From positions 229,570-293,569 of the forward strand of contig MU006089.1 in the NCBI GenBank assembly GCA_010093705.1: a stretch of DNA of 64,000 bases. The letters run 5' to 3'. The translations under genes were made by a program, and so were the position numbers. Positions 32,241 to 43,002 of the stretch are shown in pieces. The notes beneath the pieces are model-generated. The model searched no databases and was not told the origin of the DNA. It saw nothing but the letters and a program-made list of their open reading frames with translations. Each line of letters opens with the position of its first letter. The first letter of the stretch is position 1. The stretch is from Patellaria atrata CBS 101060. Lineage: Eukaryota > Ascomycota > Dothideomycetes > Patellariales > Patellariaceae.

Positions 32241-32591
32241 CTGAGCGTTTCGGGCGGAGCTGGGATAAAGGGTATGACTGTGAAGAAGGGAACGGATGCG
32301 GATAAAAGCTGTGAGTAGAAGAAGTTGACAAACGATACAATGTTTTGAGATGAGAGTATAAGTTGGAAGAGATCAATTGTAAAATCTAAATGAGTTTTGC
32401 ACTTGCCCAGGGCGAACGCTGGTCCATTGGAGATAACAACAAGAGTGGAATGGAAGGAGCGCTCTCGTAAGAAACAGATCTTACTCTCATCTAGGTATAG
32501 TAGGTTTGCAGTCGAAGGTGCATTGAGATGCTGTAAGCGATCCAAACAGGAGCATGACTTCCAAAGCTAAGTTATGTCCATTTCTGATGAG
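32241..32591. other. Intergenic spacer
   Basis: This 351 bp lies between two minus-strand genes and presumably holds the COQ10 3' UTR and the promoter of the membrane-protein gene. Nothing else was seen. Confidence 0.45.
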
Positions 32592-33371
32592 TTATATCTG
32601 GTTTGTCTTCCCTCCCCAGCCCGGTCCTTCCATCACATCTTTCACCCTTTTCTCAAATGCCCCAATCATGTACCCAGCAACTTTCGGTGCTACTGCAGCG
32701 CTGAGAGCGTTGTAAACTGGATTTGTGAATTGAAATTCGATCACCAAGTTGATTTCAGTCTGCTCCTTCGCCGGTATATTTGTGGATCCCTCGGCTGGGT
32801 TGATATTGCTATCTGGCGATAAGGGAGCAGGAGGAGGTTTATACGGATACGGTCGGACGGTCCATCGCGTCAGGAGATGACTGATAAGACCATCACTAAC
32901 ATCAGGTGTCACTTCGGAGGAAGCATGAGTGTGATGTTTCGTCTCTTCCTGAGGAAGTTGGCTTTTAGTGATGCCGCCCACAGCTTCAACTACACGACCG
33001 GGTACGCAGTATATCCGAGAAGTGAACTTCTCCTCGATCCCGCCGTATCCCACGACAATATCTGCCAATTCAGGCCATTTTTTCCCTTCAGTATCGGCGT
33101 TGGAAAAGCGAGTGATAGCGCTACTTTTACAGTAAGGGAGAAACTTGGAGTAGGAGGATACATCAGCAATGATGTTGTATATTGCGGAGGAAGGGTATGG
33201 GAGTGAGCGAGAAGCGGTAAGGGTTTGGGGTTTTGAAGAGGAAAAGGGGGTGTCTATGAAGCTTCTACTTGTTGAGACAGAGAAGGGTGAAATTGGTGGT
33301 AGTCGAACTAGCGGACGGCAGGTTGAAGCAAATCCATTATTGCTGAAAGGTCGAAGGGTACGCAGCATCAT
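32592..33371 (-). CDS. COQ10: Coenzyme Q-binding protein COQ10
   Basis: COQ10 is a START-domain lipid-binding protein on the matrix side of the mitochondrial inner membrane; it delivers ubiquinone for respiration and de novo synthesis. The 259-aa intronless ORF begins with an Arg/Ser-rich presequence (MMLRTLRPFSNNG...). The START fold runs from about residue 55: LPYPSSAIYNIIADVSSYSKF, LPYCKSSAI, the VGYGGIEEKFTSRI strand, and the C-terminal helix NPVYNALSAAVAPKVAG with MIGAFEKR. The loop between residues 130 and 195 is longer than in short bacterial relatives, as usual in fungi. It is divergent from the methyltransferase gene. Confidence 0.92.
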   Translation of the reverse strand: MMLRTLRPFSNNGFASTCRPLVRLPPISPFSVSTSRSFIDTPFSSSKPQTLTASRSLPYPSSAIYNIIADVSSYSKFLPYCKSSAITRFSNADTEGKKWPELADIVVGYGGIEEKFTSRIYCVPGRVVEAVGGITKSQLPQEETKHHTHASSEVTPDVSDGLISHLLTRWTVRPYPYKPPPAPLSPDSNINPAEGSTNIPAKEQTEINLVIEFQFTNPVYNALSAAVAPKVAGYMIGAFEKRVKDVMEGPGWGGKTNQI

Positions 33372-33714
33372 GAGATGGGAATTTTAATGTGAGTGTGAAT
33401 ATGAATGTGAATGGTGAAATCTAAATGCTCAACATCATCTTCAAGAGGAGGGGGAAATAGACATCATGGAGTAAAGAAATCGGTCTACCAGATCGATTTC
33501 GAGTTGTTTGCATCATCACTTGGAGCTGTCGGGTTCCTGTCAATCATTACTATATCGGGTTAGTAGATAATGTCTTCCTTCTTATCGATAAGAGTTTATT
33601 TTCTGACCCTCCGCCCCCCGCCGCGACAGGAATTTTTCAATTTTCAATACGATTCAGTATCTTCTTTATATTCCTAGATCTTTATGAGAAAAGACCATAG
33701 TCCCCCCATCCACA
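33372..33714. promoter_or_regulatory. Divergent intergenic region, COQ10 / methyltransferase
   Basis: This 343 bp between opposite start codons holds both promoters. It includes a C-run (33611-33625) within a pyrimidine-rich stretch. No specific sites were recognised. Confidence 0.5.
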
Positions 33715-35004
33715 ATGCCCCCGACAGATGCATCCAAGGAACGTGCCCGCCGGCAGCAGCTCTCCAAGGGAATGGAGCATATGCGCTTCGCCGTGACCGT
33801 TGATCCCATCCGCAATCCCTCCACTCCGGACCTCCCTACTGAGACATATGGTGTCCCTCATAGCTTTGAACCTCCTAGAAAACCAGCAAATCGATTAGAT
33901 GATCCTTCAAACAATCAGAAAAGAACGGATCCTTTTCAATTCGGGTCACGTCTCCTCGAGGAGGGCGACGACATCTTCGAATTCAATGCATGGGATCACG
34001 TTGAAACGGACGATGCTTACAAGGAGTTCTCTCAGTTGCAATATCAGAAACAACGTGAATCTCCCGTCTCCGATTTCGAGAAACGCCGCATCAACTCAAA
34101 TCCGGAGAAGTTTTGGGACCTCTTTTATAAACAGAAAACGACAAACTTTTTTAAGAATCGGAAATGGCTAGCTCAAGAGTTTCCCATCATCTCGTCCCTC
34201 GTATCCTCCCCTGAGCCAACCTTAGTCCTCGAGGTCGGTGCGGGAGCAGGGAATACCGCCTTCCCAATTCTTGCGCTCAACCAAAATCCCAATTTCAAAA
34301 TACACGCTTGTGACTTTTCCAAGAAAGCCGTGGAACTGATTCGAGATAATGAAGCGTACGATGAGAGGTTTATAAGGGCAGATGTCTGGGACGTTACATC
34401 GGAAACTGAGACGCTTCCCCCGGGTATCAAGGCAAGCAGCGTAGACATTGTTATGATGATCTTCATATTCTCGGCGTTATCCCCCTCGCAGTGGGACCAA
34501 GCTATCCGAAATATACATAGTGCTCTAAAACCAGGAGGACAGGTACTCTTCAGGGACTATGGGCGCGGAGATCTTGCCCAAGTACGGTTCAAGAAGGGTC
34601 GATGGATGGAGGAGAATTTCTATGTCAGAGGCGACGGAACAAGAGTATATTTCTTTGAAAAGGATGAGTTGGAAGAAATATGGTCTGGTAAAAGGCATGA
34701 CCGGCTTGATGCCGAGACTTTGGCTGAAAATGTAGAGACGCTTAATATCGGTCTTGACGGGGAGAAAGCAACTGCAGAAGAGCCGTCACCCCAACTAACA
34801 AACCCCTCTAATCCCCGGCCCAAGTTTGAAATCGTCAATATTGGAGTTGATCGACGTATGCTGGTCAACCGTCAGCGAAAACTGAAAATGTATAGGTGCT
34901 GGATGCAAGCTGTATTCAGGAAATCGGATGACTCCCAACCGTCCGATGAACCCGGTCGAGAACCCAAGAAAGAGGTAATCGATGATACGAATAATATAGA
35001 ATAG
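33715..35004 (+). CDS. TRM140: tRNA N3-methylcytidine methyltransferase (Trm140/METTL2-6-8 family)
   Basis: Enzymes of this family use SAM to make m3C at position 32 of certain tRNAs in the cytosol. The intronless 429-aa ORF has the family N-terminal blocks DPFQFGSRLLEEGDDIFEFN and AWDHVE, then EKFWDLFYKQKTTNFFKNR. The SAM-binding motif VLEVGAGAGNTAFPIL is at about residue 170, followed by HACDFSKKAVELI and ADVWDVT. DIVMMIFIFSAL and FRDYGRGDLAQVRF mark the catalytic region. The insert at 335-360 is disordered, and the tail after RRMLVNRQRKLKMYR is acidic. Unlike budding-yeast Abp140 there is no N-terminal actin-binding extension. Confidence 0.92.
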   Translation: MPPTDASKERARRQQLSKGMEHMRFAVTVDPIRNPSTPDLPTETYGVPHSFEPPRKPANRLDDPSNNQKRTDPFQFGSRLLEEGDDIFEFNAWDHVETDDAYKEFSQLQYQKQRESPVSDFEKRRINSNPEKFWDLFYKQKTTNFFKNRKWLAQEFPIISSLVSSPEPTLVLEVGAGAGNTAFPILALNQNPNFKIHACDFSKKAVELIRDNEAYDERFIRADVWDVTSETETLPPGIKASSVDIVMMIFIFSALSPSQWDQAIRNIHSALKPGGQVLFRDYGRGDLAQVRFKKGRWMEENFYVRGDGTRVYFFEKDELEEIWSGKRHDRLDAETLAENVETLNIGLDGEKATAEEPSPQLTNPSNPRPKFEIVNIGVDRRMLVNRQRKLKMYRCWMQAVFRKSDDSQPSDEPGREPKKEVIDDTNNIE

Positions 35005-36238
35005 GTAGAATCAAAGGGACATGACACCTGGATAAAGTGGTGAATATATGGAAACCCCCAAGGAGACCAGGCCAATTAGGTCAGGGACTACTAGAGTTCT
35101 GAAGGAAGCGTTTCAATAGGCATGATAGACCACACTGGATGTATTCGAAAGCCAGATTCCTCGAGGACTTCCGGAATTTATCTCTCTTCTTTTACCGTCA
35201 ATGACGTTGAACTCTCTCAGGGCCAAATCGGTTGCATACTATGAGGAGATGTTGTGCTCTGGCTGATATTGGACTCCAGCGGAACAGGTACTCGTACTGT
35301 TGTGTACGAGAAGGGTGATACGCCTTGAAGCGACGTCGAGAAATCGTTCACAAGTTGTCTTCCAATCAGGCCTCATACTCTCGGTATGGGCAAGGTGCTG
35401 AGACGCTCAGTTCCCTGGTATTGTGCAGTGTTTGATAGTGGCAGGCGTACTGATAAGCTGCAATTCATATGAGTAAAAAAGGACCTTACGACCAAGGGTG
35501 CTAATTGATTAACTAGCCATTCAAAGGGTGTACATCTTATAAGGACGTTGGTCTCACGTACTTATACTGCACGATATAATAGCTAGAAGTAGATAGATGC
35601 ATGCAGCGCAGCCGTACAAGTATTCGTCGCGTACATTACGGAGACAAACTCGAGGTGGTGGTCAACATACATTAGTTGGGCAGAAATATAATTTTGTGCC
35701 TTAGCCCTCTTTCTTGTCATGTCTTGAAATAGCAGTAAGGTGTGAGGGATAATAAGATGGGTTATAATCTACATAGCACGCCGATATAAGCACAGCTGCA
35801 CCATACCGAGCAGGTTACAGCTTGTTGCCGGTGAGTAGTGCTGAAAGTACTTTGTAGATCTATACAGTACATGTGCTTTAAACGATTGCTTTGCACAGGC
35901 TAAATGTTTCTTCTTTACTCCTGTGAGGTTTCGTAGATTTGTAGACTGAGATATGGGACGCGCAACTCTGTGGCTGATGTATTTTGAAGCTGAGAATAAA
36001 TTCGGTTGTAGGTATGAGGTGCAGGATACAGCTGCGGTTCCTGGATCTTTCTCTTTTGGCCTTGGTCGATCATTCAGGGACGCCAGATGCCAAAAATTGG
36101 GAAAGCCCGTTCCCGCCTCACATCCCGACGTCTTCATGACCTGGAGCACGCTTCACGGCTCATGTCGTTTATCCCCCGAACATAAACAAGAATGGAAATA
36201 CAGCCGGCCATTGTACTACTCCTCACCTTCCTATCACC
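35005..36238. other. Intergenic region, nothing recognised
   Basis: 1.2 kb between the methyltransferase and ERG12. ORFs at 35769-36149 (minus) and 35953-36342 (plus) overlap on opposite strands, show no family features, and the second runs into ERG12 out of frame. This stretch should include the ERG12 promoter. Confidence 0.45.
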
Positions 36239-37983
36239 ATGACAAGCTCCGACATATCCTCTCCTTCAAATGGATCTATAAGAAAAGCAAGTTACCCAAA
36301 CGTCCTCACCGTTACTCAACGCCGTCGCAAATCTTCCAATAGCAGCAAAACGTCCTTCTCCGATAGTAACGGGGCTATTACACCAACTTCCTCCCTAGCC
36401 GAGAAATTCGAGTCTACCGGTCTGGATATGAACTCTGCCCATCCCGCGCAGAATGGGAACAGCCCTCGTCCTCCTGGTCTGACCAGAAAAAGTTCATCGC
36501 CTCTCATGCCCGCATATATGGTCTCTGCGCCTGGAAAGGTCATAGTCTACGGAGAACATGCCGTCGTGCATGGAAAGGTCAAATAGCATATCTTTTACTG
36601 TACCTATATTCTGAATTAACAACAATGCAGGCCGCAATTGCCGCAGCTATCTCCCTTCGATCCTACCTCCTTGTGACGTTCCTCTCTAAATCTCGTCGCA
36701 CTGTCTCCCTCCGATTCCCAGACATCAACCTAGATCATACTTGGAATATAGATGATCTCCCATGGGCTGCCTTCTCTGATCCAACAAAGAAGAAGTACTA
36801 CTATGACCTCGTCACCTCCCTGGACGAGGATCTGGTGGAAGCGATTCAGCCCCATATTACTTGCGTATCTCCACACATTCCCGAGCAACAACGTAGAATA
36901 CATCAGAATTCCGCTGCTGCATTCCTATACCTGTTCCTTTCCCTTGGATCGCAAAAGTCACCTCCATGTGTATATACTCTTCGGTCTACAATTCCAATTG
37001 GCGCAGGTCTGGGGAGCAGCGCGACCATAGCCGTGTGCTTGAGCGCAGCCCTCCTTCTTCAGATTAGAGCGTTGAGTGGACCGCATACAGATCAACCACC
37101 GGATGAATCGGCTCTCCAGATCGAACGCATCAATCGTTGGGCGTTCGTGGGGGAAATGTGCATCCACGGAAATCCTAGCGGTGTCGACAATACTGTCTCC
37201 TCCGGGGGTAAAGCGGTCTACTTCAAGCGCGAGGACTACTCGAAACCCCCTATCGTCAAAGCCCTTCGTGATTTCCCCGAACTCCCTCTTCTCCTCGTGA
37301 ACACCCGCCAACAGCGCAGCACGGCCGTCGAGGTCGCCAAAGTAGGTGCCTTGAAGAAAGCCCACCCCCGCGTGGCGGAGCTCCTCCTCTCCGCCATCAA
37401 CGACGTGACAGAATCTGCGCACAGTCTCATATCCGCTGAGGATTTTGACCCGGATGATCCTGCAGCACTCAAGTATCTCGGTGAACTGATCACCATCAAT
37501 CACGGCCTCCTCGTTTCCCTCGGCGTGTCGCACCCGAAACTTGAACGCATCCGCGCGCTCATCGACCATGCTGGCATCGGGTACACCAAACTCACCGGCG
37601 CAGGCGGTGGCGGTTGTGCCATCACCATCCTCAAACCCGAGGCTATCGCGCACCCCACCGACACTACCAACGGACACCAGACCAATGGCGCCAACGGTCA
37701 TACCCCTAAAGGTAAAAGTCCCATTCTTCAAGACCTCGAGCGAAAGCTTGACGCCGAGGGTTTCGAGAAGTTCGAGACCACGTTAGCTGGAGATGGCGTA
37801 GGCGTCCTCTGGCCTGCCGTGCTGCAGAATGGTAGTGGCGAAGAGGGCGGCGAGGAAATCGATCAGGAGAAGTTCCTCAATGCCGAGGGCGACAAGGGGA
37901 TTGAGGCGTTAGTCGGGGTTGCCGTGTCCAGGAGGGAGGAGGAAGGCGAGGTCAGGGAGGGATGGAAGTTTTGGAGACCTTGA
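36239..37983 (+). CDS. ERG12: Mevalonate kinase
   Basis: ERG12 phosphorylates mevalonate in the isoprenoid/ergosterol pathway. Exons 36239-36577 and 36631-37983 (53-bp intron) give 563 aa. After a Ser-rich, low-complexity N-terminal extension of about 90 residues, the GHMP fold starts at APGKVIVYGEHAVVHGK, with the intron right after that Lys. The ATP-binding motif is IPIGAGLGSSATIAV, the catalytic loop NPSGVDNTVSSGG, and the C-terminal GHMP motif TKLTGAGGGGCA. An insert of Asn/Thr/Gly-rich sequence follows GHMP motif 3. The N-terminal extension is longer than in yeast and might be regulatory; other in-frame ATGs could be used instead. Confidence 0.95.
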
Positions 37984-38400
37984 TATCCCCGTTTCTTCTC
38001 CTTTGTATGGTTCAAAATGCGTCCCATGGAAGGATAAGTTCTTGGGTATCAAAATGCGAATCGATTGTAAGATCAGTGCCCTTTCGCGATCTAGGATTCG
38101 GGAAGGAAGCGGAGGTAATATGTAATATCTTCGATTGTCTGTCATGTGTATATATATAGCTAGACTTTTCCCTTGTCCGTAGTATTCCGCGAGGGATCTA
38201 ATATTGAACTACTTCTTTTTTTTTTTTTCTTATAATACCTCGCCGTATCAGATTTTCCGACATGCATTGATTAAAGGAAATCATATCATATCATAGTATC
38301 ACAAGTATCTATCTCGTAACCTGAAGGGAAAGGAATAAACTACAAATCACCACCGCCGTTTCGCACACCTCATCGTTTCGCACTCGTAACCCACCTCCGC
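37984..38400. other. Convergent 3' intergenic region with T-run
   Basis: This 417 bp lies between convergent ERG12 and the Ser/Ala-rich protein gene. It holds a T-run at about 38214-38229 and the short repeat ATCATATCATATCATAG near 38280. Probably 3' UTRs. Confidence 0.5.
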
Positions 38401-39630
38401 TTACCTGGTCACCGTAACGACACTCGTCGTTGTCGGGTTCGGATCCCCATTGACCAACCCCCTGCACGTCTCCCCGGGATACGGATACGGACAATGCTCT
38501 CCATTCCCATTCCCGATCACATTCGCCCTCCCCGTCGTCCTCGCTTCGCCCACATTGCCTAACGTAGTCGTCACAACGAGAGTGCGCAACACGATCGTAG
38601 TGACGGGTTCAACGACCCTCGGCTTCGGCTTCGGCTTCGGCTTGACGGATAGAGCCGGGGAGGGAGTGTCGGACCGGGGCTTGAGCGTGTGGGCTTTAAC
38701 GGTGGGGTTCCCGGAGCGACGGTATAGCGTCTCGAAGGTGGAGTGGGCCATGTTGAAGCGGACGGAGCGTTTGGGCTTGGCCGCGCCGCCGTCGAGGGAT
38801 TCGAAGGGTGTGCCTTCTGCGTCGCTTGGGGCGGGTGCGGATGCTGCGGGACTGGAAGCTGGAAGGGCGGAAGAAGCGGCAGGAGCGGACGCGGCTGGAG
38901 TAGATGCTGCGGGATCGCTTGGGCTGATGGTCGTGGTTCGAGTTGTTGTGGCTGTCACTACGATTAGGGGTGCTCCTGATCCTGCCGGAGCGCTGCTAGC
39001 TGGGGTAGATGCGCCGGGTTTGACGGTCGTGGTGATGGTCATTTTACGTGTAACAACGACGATGCTGCGAGATGGTGCTCCGCCACCAGCTGCGTCACCC
39101 CAGAACTTGGAAATCGTTTTAGCCGCCGGGTTAGATGGGGCGACACAGGCGTGGGTTGCAGGGGAAGATGAAGTTGGTTGGGCCGAAGAGGCTGCGGGAC
39201 CAGATGAAGCGGCAGGAGTACTTGATGCCACCGGTGCTGAAGAAGCTGCTGGTGCTTCTGAGGTAGAAGCAGGAACACCACCACCAAGGTTCTCGAATGG
39301 TGTGCCACTTCCTACGGCCGGAGGAGCATCTGTCGATGCCGTAGGTGATCCAGCTGTTATGGTCACAGTTACTGTGGATGGTGGTTGAGCCGCTGGATCT
39401 GGAGCTGGTGTACTAGTATTAATAGAAATTATTATGTTCATCGCCGGGCCTGCTGATAAAGCGTCGATTTCGGGAGCAATATCGACTGCGGCTACTCCCG
39501 ACGGTGAAGGAGCGTAAACTGTGGTTGGTAGGGTTTCTGTAGAAACAAGAATGTGAGCGTGTTCCTCATGAGCAGCCGCTTGCAGGAAGCTACTGGTCAA
39601 GGTGGCGAAGAAGAGAACTTGTGCAAGCAT
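38401..39630 (-). CDS. Secreted Ser/Ala/Thr-rich protein with repeated VVTxT strands and Kex2 sites
   Basis: An intronless ORF of 409 aa. A signal peptide covers residues 1-20. The rest is low complexity (Ser, Ala, Pro, Thr), so heavy O-glycosylation is likely. Two blocks stand out: GTPFENLGGG at 109 and GTPFESLDGG at 273. Short beta-prone stretches recur (TVTVTI, VVVTRKMTITTTV, LIVVTATTTRTTTI, TIVLRTLVVTTTL, SVVTVT). Dibasic sites at 287-288 (PKPKRSV) and 304-305 (YRRSG) could be cut by Kex2. A KPKPKPKP run follows near 330. Cysteines are few. There is no C-terminal hydrophobic tail, so no GPI anchor is predicted. I do not recognise a family; a wall-associated or peptide-precursor role is possible. 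Confidence 0.65.
   Translation of the reverse strand: MLAQVLFFATLTSSFLQAAAHEEHAHILVSTETLPTTVYAPSPSGVAAVDIAPEIDALSAGPAMNIIISINTSTPAPDPAAQPPSTVTVTITAGSPTASTDAPPAVGSGTPFENLGGGVPASTSEAPAASSAPVASSTPAASSGPAASSAQPTSSSPATHACVAPSNPAAKTISKFWGDAAGGGAPSRSIVVVTRKMTITTTVKPGASTPASSAPAGSGAPLIVVTATTTRTTTISPSDPAASTPAASAPAASSALPASSPAASAPAPSDAEGTPFESLDGGAAKPKRSVRFNMAHSTFETLYRRSGNPTVKAHTLKPRSDTPSPALSVKPKPKPKPRVVEPVTTIVLRTLVVTTTLGNVGEARTTGRANVIGNGNGEHCPYPYPGETCRGLVNGDPNPTTTSVVTVTR
38618..38646. repeat. Hexanucleotide GGCTTC microrepeat in coding sequence
   Basis: About four to five tandem copies of a GGCTTC-type unit encode the Lys-Pro run near residue 330 of the secreted protein on the minus strand. A repeat of this kind can change length by slippage without changing frame. 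Confidence 0.6.
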
Positions 39631-42488
39631 GGTGAAGCTTCGGATACTCGAATATTAAAAAATTGTATATCAATAAGAGAATGTGAATGTTTTGTAAAAT
39701 AGCTTGCAGAGAATTTCAAAGAGTTTCGGAGAGTTTGAGAAGTATGAAGGGAAGACGTAGTGACTATATGTGATATTGGAACTTTTCTTTCGTGATAGAG
39801 GTCAAAGGACCGCGTTCTTTGTTCATGGAGACCGTCCATTATCCACAACTATTTTGATATTTGTGTGACTGTCTTTGTTGGTAATCCGTTGTCCAAGGAA
39901 GGTCTTTGAATAATGGTAATCATATCCTTTGTTCAGTTTAAGACACTCGACGGCCTCGTGAGTATGCGGTGTTGGGGAGTGTCGTGACTACTAGATTTGA
40001 AGCGCAGTCGGTCCACAACGATCTGTGTGTGCGTAATTCCCTGTGCTGTAGCCTCACCGGCTACATACGGATTCCAGGAAGTGTTGAGAAGATTAGTCAA
40101 TATCTCATATTACAGTATCTGAAGCCAAGGCAACATGAGGTCAGTTCGAAAGCCATATCCTTATTTACGCAGGAATAGCCTTCGTCCAACGAATATTTAA
40201 GGCTGGAGCCCCTAGGTTAATCAATACCAGGGAAAAATTTCCTTGGTCCACGAGACATTATTGTTAAGATCGAGAATATCATGCGATGTTGATAATTCAA
40301 TTTTGTGGTCTTTTGCGGTTGACATTGGATTAAGTATGATTTTGAGTAGCAGGAGAACTGATCGTCATCCAATAAGGGGGGCCGTATTATGACTATTAGT
40401 CCCATTCATGTCCTTAACGTGTTTCTCTTTTCAACATTCTTATCTCTTTTTTCTCCAGCCGAATCTCTGACCTTGTATTCTAACGGAAAGATCCAAGACA
40501 TGTGATAGAATTCTGCAGAGGTTTCAACGATGCGTTCATTATCCTCCGACTATGGATATCGGCCAAATTCTCATGTAGAACCGACCGGTATCCGGTCAGT
40601 GGTGTGAAATACCAGTACCACATGCAATTGCAAGATTAATTCTTGATATTTCTGTCATACCTAACAGCAATGGTTTACTATTGTGGAAAATCGAAAAGAA
40701 ATGTTAACATCCTTAATTGAAAGAGCTAAAGGCAATGAAGAGAAAAAGTGACTTGTTTGCACTGCATTGAAGGTATCCAATATCTTCATGGTGGACTGTA
40801 GATATGACTGATATTTAGGCAACAATTTATCCTTGAAGAGACGGATCAATGAACTTTGACCACTCTTATCTCCTTGGTGTTGTATCCTTCCAACAGACGT
40901 ACAAAGCAAATGTAGAACATAGCCTACCCACTATCATATTCCTCATTGATCATTCAGGAGTCCTCTAGGAAATCTCTCGGGAATAGAACTGGTCCGCGGA
41001 CGGGTCTTGTGGTGATAAGGATAAGGATGATAAGGCATAGAGGTATTGATGTTTGACAGAAGCGCAGGCGATCATGGACATTTTGTCCTACCAGGTCAAA
41101 GTGACCGACTTCAAGAGAGCACAATCCAAATGAGCTTGTGACATGGAACGGCTTCCCCGCAGCCCTGGTGCTAGCATTTTTGAAGAAGTCGTACACGATG
41201 TTATCTAGACTTCCACTCCATTCTCATGGTCCTCATGCTTTAGCAGTCGAACAACCTATCTGATTTCGCCATGTTTGGTTTCGAGGCGGCAGAAGAATTG
41301 TTGGGATACCACACGCATATGCACGCTGTTTTCGACCTATCCGTACACTGCAGCGCATGTTTTTCCAGGTAACGTAACAAGACGTAGCTGTCGAATGAGA
41401 GAAAGAAAAGTTGAACTGATCTCATGTTTAATAACCCCTAGAAAGGATACAGAGGATCATGTGAGGTTCGGAAGCAGAGCGGCAATGTGAAGGATGAAGC
41501 CGCCCCTTGGACCCTGCTGCTAGAGCTGCCTGTTTGGATTAGTACCTGGTGTACGTTGCTTGCTGCCGCATGTTGAATCTTGACTGGGCAGACCCAACGA
41601 TGGGAGTGCAAACAAAACCATTCATTCGCTACTAGAAGAGAAGTAAAGCACACAAAGGGTGGAAGGGTGTAAGGGTATATATGGGGGGTGTTTTGATGGG
41701 TCGTTGGGGACGGTAAGCCGGTAGAACTACTTCAGGTGAAATCACTCATGAGAAAAAAGGTTAATATGTAAAAAGGATTCGAAAAGATGTAAGACCGAGA
41801 TGAGACGAACCTCGATCGATTGGTCTGAGTTAGGCGAAGAGCATTGTGAGAATGAATCGATGAGGATTTGCAGGAAAAGTTATAGCACATATGTAAACTG
41901 GTCGTCACAATTGAGTATCCGACGTCCGTACTCGGTACCATGAGGACATTCTCAAGGTTTATGATGCTATAAGATGATGTTATACAAAGAAAATAGTAAC
42001 AATTGTTTCAAAGAGAGGCTAAAGGTCATACCGGTTGATTAGTCAATATTTGCCTTCAGAAACAGAAGTGTTCCATAAGGTACGTAGCCATGTCATATGT
42101 TCCGTCACGCGCAGGGAGCAGAAGCGGTCAGTCAGCAGGGACGGGAGGCGATGGAAATTCCCAACTGACTGCCTATGTATTCACCTGTCATTACGTAGAT
42201 CCATTTACTTGGTACCTAGATGAAGCTATCGGATCGAGTATTGTATCCTTTAATCAACCCTCCTGTAGTCTGTAGGATGATTTACTGCTAGATAGTAAGG
42301 ATACTGTACAAGGGAAGGTTTTAAATACAGCCTTTAGGGGTCCCTTGAAAGCTCAAGGTCCGTTATCGAATTCGTTATCGTCCGCCAAGATCTCCTCTGC
42401 GCGCGAGACCTCCACACTGATGTCTCTCAAGCTCCTCTGGAGTCATTCTCGCTCACCATCACATCCTCAATAGCCCGCAGCCCCTTCA

Positions 42489-42522
<34 letters not shown>

Positions 42523-43002
42523 GACACGACCTCTTACTCCTCTTCACCTCCCCAATACTTCCCCTTCTTAATTTTTCGTTCCGTTCTCCTTCATCTCTTA
42601 CTGTGTATTTTCTTCGCGTCACTCCTGTTATACTTAAACTTCAACCTACTCATTCTCGGACAGCCCTGCAGGTACAGCTTGCTAGACGGAGCTTCCTGCG
42701 CCTTCATTCGTTGAGTCTAGATCCACCGCAGCCTACCATATTGCAGCCTTGTCTACATCTCAACCTGTCTGCCATACAAGTCCAACACCGCTTTCCATCC
42801 TAATCTTAGACCCTCCGACTCTCACTCAACCTTGACCGACTCGAAGCTACAACACGAACTTTCCAATCCTCATATTCAAAGGTGCTCATGTACAACGACT
42901 TGACGGCTTCCCTATATCCGCAGCTGCGCTGGTAGCTGAATCGTTTTCGTTACCTTTCCAAAGGATCATATCCTCGATCACAAAGTCTTTAACATCTCTG
43001 TC
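39631..43002. other. Gene-poor region of about 3.4 kb upstream of ATG1
   Basis: No ORF above about 90 codons and no protein family was recognised on either strand. The left half (39.7-42.3 kb) is AT-rich, with many stops in all frames. The right part (42.4-43.0 kb) is pyrimidine-rich and is probably the ATG1 promoter and a long 5' leader. A stem-forming stretch lies at 41460-41530 (AGCGGC / GCCGCC arms around a 15-nt loop) but could not be assigned to an RNA family. Confidence 0.5.
42490..42522. repeat. CT dinucleotide microsatellite in ATG1 leader/promoter
   Basis: About 15 CT units broken once by TTT lie 480-510 bp before the ATG1 start codon, within a wider pyrimidine-rich tract. CT-rich tracts are common just upstream of transcription starts in filamentous fungi. 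Confidence 0.75.

Noticed and set aside
36958-37731. Minus-strand ORF of 257 codons across ERG12
   Set aside because: It lies fully antisense to the conserved GHMP kinase domain and shows no family of its own.
38450-39388. Plus-strand ORF of 312 codons opposite the secreted Ser/Ala-rich protein gene
   Set aside because: It is an antisense shadow: the strongly biased GC-rich codons of the minus-strand gene leave the opposite frame open. The minus-strand frame has the signal peptide and repeats.
41450-41560. Possible structured RNA (SRP-like or tRNA-like, with GGTTCGG and GGAAGCAG)
   Set aside because: The short motifs look suggestive, but the helices I could draw conflict, no polymerase III terminator follows closely, and no tRNA cloverleaf forms.
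42603-42803. Possible upstream ORF in the ATG1 leader
   Set aside because: It starts with GTG rather than ATG and lies in a pyrimidine-rich leader; no support as a uORF.
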